A DNA stretch of 64,000 nucleotides from Beroe forskalii (lineage: Eukaryota; Ctenophora; Nuda; Beroida; Beroidae): the NCBI GenBank assembly GCA_011033025.1, contig WFMF01000400.1, forward strand, positions 62,001 to 126,000. The letters are read 5' to 3'. Both the position numbers and the translations under genes were made by a program. Positions 8,413 to 17,400 of this stretch are shown here, in pieces (positions within the stretch are counted from its first letter, which is position 1; each line of letters starts with the position of its first letter). Below the pieces are notes generated by a model. The model searched no databases. It saw nothing but the letters and a program-made list of their open reading frames with translations, and had not been told where the DNA came from.

Positions 8413-11400
8413 GTGAGACTGAAAACATATCTGATATATTATTAGGCAGAAATGCCATAGGCACTTGCAAGATGTGTACAAACTTGCCTACTGATTTAGA
8501 GATAAGTGGTTTAGGCTTTAACATTTCAATGCAAATCCTGCAAGAGTTTGAAGACTAATGTAGTAACTGACTTGATAACTTGGTAATGTATATTGTTCTT
8601 TGGGCTCACAACTAGGTGTGTTGTAGGTGTGTTGTAGGTGGATTAATTGATTGATCAATTGATCAATTTAGAAAGCAACATTCAAATTCAAATTCAATAT
8701 TTCATGCAATTGCCTTCAACATCGAAGAGTATGTTATACCTGCTGGTTAAATCATGGGTATTTTGTGGCATAGATAGGTCAAGATACCATTGTGAAACAT
8801 CTGAAAAAGATTGTAAAATTTCTTTGTGTTTTAATCAGAAATAGGACGAGTAGAGTGGTTACGAACATCTTCAATTGTAACAATTAAAACGCCGTGTTCT
8901 TGTGATATTTCAATGAATATATCATTCATCATAGTCATACATTCTGAGAAGTTAATTGGTTAGAACATACAACTGACACACAACATATTCATATCACTAC
9001 GCTCTTAAATTAATTTATTAGAAAATGCACTGAATATATAATACGACAATCTACTGTCTGCTATTACGTGAAATACAATATACATTATACAAGATACACA
9101 GCAATTGGCAATGTCAAGGCACGAGCACTGTACACAGTACACAGTGACGTAATGACGTATGTGAGCTAGTAGAGAGAGAGAGAGAGAGTTCCCGCTCAAA
9201 CCCTATGCTTGTCAATACGTCACTGCATACCGACACTCTGTTGCTCAGTGACTCTGTGTCTTGACCTTGTCAATACCTTGTCAATAATTTAATTCAATTA
9301 TTTATAGATTTAGTTAAGATAAGAGCGTAGTGATATGAATATGTTGTGTGTCAGTTGTATGTTCTAACCAATTAACTTCTCAGAATGTATGACTATGATG
9401 AATGATATATTCATTGAAATATCACAAGAACACGGCGTTTTAATTGTTACAATTGAAGATGTTCGTAACCACTCTACTCGTCCTATTTCTGATTAAATTG
9501 ACGAAGAAATCCCTATTCTACACACTATTTCTTTGTGTTCTTTTCGCATACATTTGATACTGATTTGAATTCTAACATTATATGGTTTTGTATGAATATA
9601 ATACAGTGCATGATATTTCGAAATTTTAGAATGATTCTCAATGTCACAATGCCTGTTTTATAAATTGAAACTCAATGAATTGCATCAATAGACCCAATTA
9701 CTCAAATCTGATCTACAGTCTGATCATAAATATAGGTCATAAATATAGGTCATAAATTTAGGTCATAACCTGTGAAATTCAAGTTAATAGAAAGATTGTA
9801 TAATGAAAATTTGATTTGAATTAAATCTGATAAATGATAATAAGATGATATGTCCTTGCAGAGTCCGCTGATTGGAATGAAAGGTTTCTAAAAAGTCTAT
9901 CAACAACTGATGGTCACTCAAGTATTACATCTAGCAGGTACATAGTTTTTAATTCCAATTATACAATATAACTTCAGCTAATTTAGAGCAAGCAATGAAT
10001 ATGATTCTACACCGGCAATAAACCTAGTATATCCCATGTTAGATTTTCTTGCATTTCTTGTGGAATTATATGTTAATAAAGTAGAAATATGATGTAGTTA
10101 TGTTCTTATTAGGTTATAGGTATTCAATTCAAGGTAGTATAGATCTCATGTTCAAAGTAGTTTTCCCAGTAAGTCTACAAGTCTCATTAAGTGGGTCATC
10201 TGGTCCAGTCTGCATTCATTGATACTGCCAAACTGGCAGTATGATGATGAAATTTGTAATCAAGCAAAATTTAAAATAAAAGTTTAAAGTAACTGATTTC
10301 ATCAACAGGAAAGTAACAGACTACTTAAATCGTTATACAGTAGCATCAGTAGCATCAGAGTCAGATCTTGACTTAAACAGTCCACTTGGTGTAAGGAGGA
10401 GACAAACATCAGAGCAGGGAGGCTCTAAACCTGCAACCAGGTGATATTTGTGTAGGAATTTTTAGGTTAAGGAGTTTATTTTGAAAGTTAGGAACTTAGA
10501 GGGCTAGTACGCAGGGCTAGTAATAAGGTAAATTTATTAAGGTTTTATGTCCATTTGTGATTACATTTTTCCTGAAATGATTTAAACAGGATGTGATAGG
10601 ATTCTGAAAATGCATGGCTTACTTACCTTGAGAGCTAGACTCTAGAGGACCAATGTTCTTAATTATGATTGAGCAGGTTGTGCTTTATTATTGTTATTAA
10701 ATTATTATTATTATTATTAAGCATTTTTCAAGTGGCGTCAAAAGGGTCCCAACATAAATATCGAGAATATACCCAAGAAATTTGCCCTCCTCTCAACGGT
10801 ATTTGCCCTTGAAAGAATTTTCAAGAGTCGGCGGCCTTGTGCACAACTTGAGGTCCTCAATGTCAATCGTATCTTATCAATGATGATGCCTCATCTTGTG
10901 CCTGCTCGCCATGATGAAGGAGCGAATTATAAAATTCTATACACACAAGTGCCGAACTTCATAATGATTTATCATAGTGTAGTGACTTAGTGAAGCATAA
11001 TTACTTCTCTTTATCAAGTTGTAGTTGAATTTTGGGATATTATACCTTAATTTGGACTGTTTTCAAGAAAGACATATCACATTCTTCTCAGGCCAGGGTC
11101 TGTCACCGATTTTGAAGGACCAAGTTCATTACAAGTATCTGATTCTAATGTTTCTTTGTCTGACATATTACCAGAACCAGCTAGTGTGTCACTGAGCCAT
11201 GGCATCAACACCTCCGGCAGGTAAATTATTAACTTATTAAATGAATCTGGGCCTCAGCCAGTATTGAGTTGCTTAAGATCAGGTTTATAAAATTGTCATC
11301 ATATTACCGATGGTTGTATGATGTAGTATATTTGTTGTATGATGTATTATATTAATTGTTTTTTGTGCATCATGTTTAAAGTCCTTTAATCAAGCAAAAA

Positions 11401-14400
11401 TTTTGAAGTTTTTACATTGAGCCGAAATTCTGTACCAACTCGAACTGGTAAATTGATTCTGTCTGGTGTTAACTTATCAAACTGAAATGATGACATCGAA
11501 ATTGCAATATGATATTGGCAAGCTTTGACAGCTGCTTGTGTTATATTGTTTTACTCCATTAATCACTTACCATTGCCAGAATTTGTTTAGTTTTAGATTT
11601 TCTCAAAAATTTCAGGTCGGTTTTTCATTTTTCAGTTCCCGTCGGGAACTCAAGGAGACTTTATTCCAGTCATGATTATTCATGATATTGTATTTTCTCT
11701 ACGTCATGTTGCATACGACATTTATCTTTTTATACGCGCCGCCTCGTTCGCAAATTCTTACCAAGTTACCAACAGCTTGCACTCACCAGCGTCCGATTCT
11801 GCGTGGCGTGCCGTCGTTCCTCCACAGGCCGCGCGTAAGCATGTGGTTAGATGAAACCAAAAGCCAGCAGAATGAAGTAAGTAAAAAGATAGGTTGATAG
11901 GAACTGAAGTTGCCGAAGTGCGTTGTCTGATAGCGCAAAGGTGAATGTTGATGTCAAAGGAGAAAACGACGAAAGTTGCGACGCGCTCGTGGTAAGGCAT
12001 TAGGGAACACTACCGTGAATTATGATTTTTCCTTCATTCATATAATGAATAAAGCTGCGTAATAAATGGAAATAAATTAAAAATTAATTTGAGGCCTTGC
12101 CTGGTGCGCGTTCAGACTAAGCACAAAATCAAATTCATAATTTTACGCCGCGCATTTTCTCTTGTAAGTTCGTAACTATATCTGAAATAACTTTCCTGAC
12201 TCTTTCAAAACAGCTATGGTAAGACCAGGTTTGAAGAAAGCAAATCTTGATAGCGATGTTCTCAACAACTATCGACCTATCAGCAACCTACCCTATGTTT
12301 CAAAACTGCTTGAAAAAGTTGTACATAACCAATTTGTAAAACATCTTGAAGATAGTAGTCTTTTCAGTAACATCCAATCTGCATACAGAAGATACCACAG
12401 CTGTGAAACTGCTGTGTTAAAAATTCAAAATGACATAATCATGATGTTAGATCAAAAGGAAAATGTTGTCCTCCTATTGCTTGATTTAAGTGCAGCCTTT
12501 GATACCATCAACCACCAAATTCTTCTAAAGAAACTGAAATTCAAATATGGAATTGTTGGAACAGCTTACAACTGGATCAGTTCATATTTGTCTGGCAGAA
12601 AATTCAAGGTTATGGTGAACAGTAGCTCCTCAACTGAATACTCTTTAGAAATAGGTGTGCCCCAGGGATCTATCCTGGGACCTCTGCTTTTCATATTATA
12701 CACAAAGGATCTAGAGGAAATAATCACTAAGTATGGTCTTTCAGTCCACCTCTATGCAGATGACACTCAAATCTATTTCTCTTTCAATGTTCATAGCCCT
12801 TCACCTGACCTTACTGCTATAAAAGCATGTTTCATTGAAGTTAAGTCTTGGATGGCAAAGAACTTTTTGAAACTTAATGATGATAAGACTGTATTCATAA
12901 TTGATATTGGGTATTATGTCAGTCCTATCCAATCACTAGACCTGAGTGAATCTGCATCAAATATATCTGATTTTACAACTTTTGTTTTGCGTCTCTTTTT
13001 CTCTTGCACTTTTAACACGTGTAATACGATAATGCCTGACCGCACCCCCCGTGAGTCAGCAATACATGGTTACAACAGCATTGCAAATACGGTGAAAACA
13101 ATCGAAGAAGTAATCGCAAAAAACCCTAAAAGAGACGAATTAGTAAAGAAATTGATGGATGTGAAGGCGGTGTTGAACATGCACCTGCCGATGATACAAA
13201 ATGTTCTATCGGAGAGTGGTCCAGCCTCCTACTCTCATCTCGAAAAGGAGAATGCCCGTCTCTCGATTGAAGTTGCTGAATTGAAGGCGCAAGTTAATGT
13301 TCTGACAACTCAAATAAGCACACTGGAAGATCATGGCAATGTCGTTGACAAAGTCCAGAAAGTTATGACTGATTGGAAGAACGATTTTGACGTGGTGGAG
13401 GCCTCAATCAAACGTGAGGTGAAGGAAGTTGTGAAAGAAAACTTGAAAACAGCTTTGGTGGAAGCTGTGGACAAGATTGTCAATACCGAAAAGATGAAAA
13501 AGACATTTGCGGACGTAGTTTCAAACTCTCAAGGTGTAATAAGGACAGAAACAAAGAAATGTTTTGAGGAAAGCCTCACTTCAGCACTGAAAGAAAGCCA
13601 GTCAGAGATAGTTGCTCAGACTTCAGCTCGCCAAGAAGCTGACTCAGCAGACAAAGAGAAGAGGATCAGGAATGTAGTGCTAACTACTGTCCCAGAAAGT
13701 TCACTGCCTGACGTCAAGGAACGGATTGCTGCTGACACGTTATTTGCTGCAGAGCTTCTGGAAATCTCTCCTGACAACATAGAACGCTGCTACCGAGCAG
13801 GCCCCCCTCTCGGTACTGGTTCCAACAGAGACAGGACGAGACCCAGGCCCCTAATCGTTGTGCTTACCACCCCGGAGATGGCTAAGAGTAAGCACAAATA
13901 CGGGAATGGGTGCAGAGTGAGCAAGGATGGCGAGCAGTTCTGGATAAATCCTGATTTATCTCGGGCTGAGAGGAGAGCTAACTTCGAAGCCAGACAGAAG
14001 AAAAGGGAGAGAACGAACAGGGAAAGTGCGGAAAACTACGACAACGTTGCGACCGCTTAGCTATCTTCAATCTCAATCATGAACTGAAAAACAGTGCGAG
14101 TCATTTTATGAACGTTTTTTACACAAACGCCAACGACTTGAGAAACAAAATAGGTGAACTTCAAATAACAGCTAAATCTAGCGGTTGTAAAGTGTTGGGA
14201 ATCACAGAAACTAAATTTTCGAGTGATATTCTTGATGCTGAAGTTTTAGTTCCTAATTTCACCCTTTATAGGGTCGATAGATTGACTGGAGAGGGCGGGG
14301 GTTCATGTATATATGTTCATAATTCTGTCAGATCGCATGAAATTTTAATCAATGTTCCTGATTGTGCTTGTGTTGATTTGACACTTGATTCCATAAATAT

Positions 14401-17400
14401 CGCGGTATTTGTTGTTTACCGAGCGCCGTCTTTGTCATTCAACAAATGTAAATTAATGTTAGACAAATTATCTGTAGCAATCAATAAATTAGCTCCTGAT
14501 ACGGAACTTATCATGATGGGTGATTTCAATCTGCCCGACGTTTCATGGGATTTGGGTGTTGTTAAGTGTCCGATTGATTCGAAAAATCAAAATTTTTTGA
14601 TTCAACAATTATTTCTTGATTTCTTCATGAAACATGATCTCAGATGGATAATCAGGGATAACGTTAAAACTCGTGTCAGAAAGGTTTTAACAGAGATTCA
14701 GTCGGCAACTCTTGATAACGTTTTAACTTCAGATGTTAATATTTTTCAGGAATATCAAACAACCCCACCTCTTGGGAAATCTGATCACGTGGGCATTATC
14801 AGTAAATGGAAAATCACAAACGATGACGAGTATGTAACGACGGTTAAGAAGAACTGGGCAAAGGTAGATAGTAGCGATTTACTGAAGGCAGCTGAATCAT
14901 TGAAGTGGACTTGCGACCAAGCATCAGCTGAAGAACTTTGGGATCTCATCCACAGCAATGCCAGACTAATATCTGAATCTGTCCCAGTAGTCAAAACCAG
15001 TGTTAATCGCTCAGGGGTCCTCAAAACGTCATCGACATGGGACAGGCCCTGCTTAGTGAAAGCAAGGAAGCAAAAAGAAAAGTCGTGGGCCCTATTTGAG
15101 AATAATCCTACGTCATCTAATTTGAATATTGCTATGGAACATCAAAGAGTGTTCGAGAAGAAACAGCAACGTGCAATGATACTGTTTGAAAATAAAGCTG
15201 CAGCAAAGATTAAAACTAATCCAAAGGCATTTTACAGCTATATGAACTCGAAAAGGAAAATACGTGCAGCAATATCATGTTTGAAAAACGAAAATGACGA
15301 AGTGATGAACACAGCGAAGGACATAGCCAACGAGTTAGGTACTTTTTTCAGAAGCACCTTTGTGAATGAAGACACAGAGCTACCTCTTCCTGTCCTTGAA
15401 GCACGAAACGGTAACCAGGGATCCATCCAGGATATTAAATTTGATCCAGAAGAAGTAAAAAGTATTCTGAAGAATGTGAACATCTGGAAGTCCATGGGAC
15501 CTGATGAAATTCATCCAAAGCTTTTGAAATCCCTTGCAGAGAATGACGAGTTCGTTTGTTCTGTAACTTCTCTCTTCCAGATGAGCTATGATAACGGTAA
15601 ACTCCCCGAACTCTGGAAACAAGCTAATATCACTGCACTACACAAGAAGGGCGACAAGAGCAAAGCAAGCAACTACAGACCAATCAGTCTGACCTGTGTT
15701 CTTGCCAAGATTTTCGAAAAGATAGTGAGGAACCACATCCTTGATCATGTGGCACCAATGATAGTGACAGAGCAACACGGATTTCTACCAAAGAAGTCGT
15801 GTGTATCTAATCTCCTCGAAGGTATAGATGTGATCAGTGAGATTATATCAAAGGAAGGATCTGCAGATATATTGTACCTTGACTTTCAAAAGGCATTCGA
15901 CTCTGTGCCTCACAAACGATTGCTGTCTAAGCTTGAAGCCTACGGAATAACCGGAAAGACTCTTGCAATTGTCAGAGATTTTCTCTCGGGAAGAACTTTC
16001 CGTGTCAGGATCGGCTCCATATATTCTGATTGGTTGGAGGTTACGTCTGGAGTCCCTCAAGGGACAGTATTAGGTCCACTGCTATTTCTCATTTTCATCA
16101 ACGATTTGTCTGATGGACTAAAGAGTTTTGTGTCTCTCTTCGCAGATGACCTCAAGTTAGTGACCAGTACTAACTCACACGATGTGGCACAGGCTGATAT
16201 AGACTTACTGAACGACTGGGAGAAGAAATGGCTGCTTTCATTCAATGTAAATGATGGAAAGTGCAAAGTTCTTCATATTGGACCGAAAAATCCCCGACAC
16301 AGCTACACCATGAATGGTGAATGTCTCCCGCAAGTCGAGTCTGAAAAGGATTTGGGGCTACACACAGACGGACTACTGAACTGGAATGTTCATATTGAAA
16401 AAAGTGTGAACAAAGCGAAATCAGTTACTGGTTGGGTGAGGAGAAGCCTCATCTGCCGTAATAAGTTTGTTATGCTCAATGTGTACAAGAGTCTAATTAG
16501 ACCTCATTTAGAATATGCAGTTCAAGCTTGGAACCCACCTGCTGTTCACGGTAATTGGAAACAGATTCTACAACTCGAAGATGTCCAAAGATCCTTCACG
16601 AGGCTCATAGATGGTATCGGAATCCTCCCCTATCAAACAAGACTAAAGAAACTCCAGTTGACTACCCTCCTGGAGCGCAGGATGAGAGGGGACCTGATTG
16701 AAACTTTTAAAATCACATCAGGAAAAGTAGACTATGGACAAGGTTTGTTCAGACTGTCTCGTAGTGGGATGAACATACTGAAAGACAAAAGAGGGGATGG
16801 AATACTGAGCAACCGAGTAGCTAATTACTGGAACAAGGTGCCTGGATGGGTGAAGAAATGTGAAACGGTGGAGACCTTTAAAGTTCGGCTGGAGCGCTAC
16901 AAGTTAGAAACAATTGGAAGTGGTGTGTCACATCATGGGCACTTCTGGGATCTAAGCGAAATTCTCTTGTCAAAAATAAATAATTGTAACCATGATTCCT
17001 ATGAGAATTTTATGTCAACAAATCCAAATATAGCAAAATACAAAGGGGTAAATGTAGCGTGATTCTATTGGTATAAAATTAGAACAGTAAATGCGTGCCT
17101 AATGCACGACAAAATCCAATTAACATTATTGTGTGAATCGGAATGGGGTAGAGACAATGAGGGTTTCAATGATTTATATGAGTTGGCTATGTGGCCAAAA
17201 TTTTATTATTATTATTATTATTATCTGTATCTCCTGTTTTAGTGACAAAGAACCTTGGATTCTATTTTGATCATAGGCTTAGCATGGAGGATCAGATTAA
17301 TCATATTTCTCAGATATGCTACCTGAACCTCAGGAATATAAAGCGCATTGGAGCAAGACTTACACATGACCTCAAAGTGCAGCTTGTTCATGCACACATT

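Larger units (their letters stand above)
4998..11384 (+). repeat. Left arm of a large imperfect palindrome
   Basis: This segment is found again as its reverse complement at about 20741-30917. Matching blocks in order: 4998-5340 with 30917-30690; 5341-6580 with 30670-29090; 8030-8075 with 29083-29045; 8076-8830 with 24830-24117; 9527-11384 with 24103-22226, and the last 400 bp a second time at 20741-21135. The arm carries coding exons 1-4 of the PB1-like gene on the plus strand. Left-only insertions are 6591-8029 and 8831-9526. Confidence 0.9.
12971..17225 (+). mobile_element. Full-length CR1-like LINE (LINE-B) inserted in LINE-A
   Basis: About 4.25 kb: a short 5' UTR of about 60 nt, ORF1 (13032-14060), a 47-nt spacer, ORF2 (14108-17062), a 3' UTR and a (tta)n tail at about 17203-17225. 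The LINE-A reading frame stops in the 5' flank and resumes in the 3' flank (SVSPVLVTKNLGFYF). A short atctg at both borders could be a target duplication. Both ORFs are open, so this is a young and possibly mobile copy. Simple-repeat 3' tails and a two-ORF layout with an AP endonuclease are features of the CR1/Jockey superfamily. Confidence 0.88.

Noticed and set aside
8413..8558. Exon 1 reading on to the stop at 8558 as a 147-residue one-exon gene
   Set aside because: The two palindrome copies differ past 8412 by 3-bp and 19-bp indels and different C-termini, while a strong donor at 8412 joins in phase to a conserved exon 2. Intron retention remains possible.
12216..14060. A single 614-residue protein with RT and coiled-coil domains
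   Set aside because: The RT part stops in mid-domain and resumes at 17226. The second half is a standard LINE ORF1 with its own ATG at 13032. It is a nested insertion, not a domain fusion.
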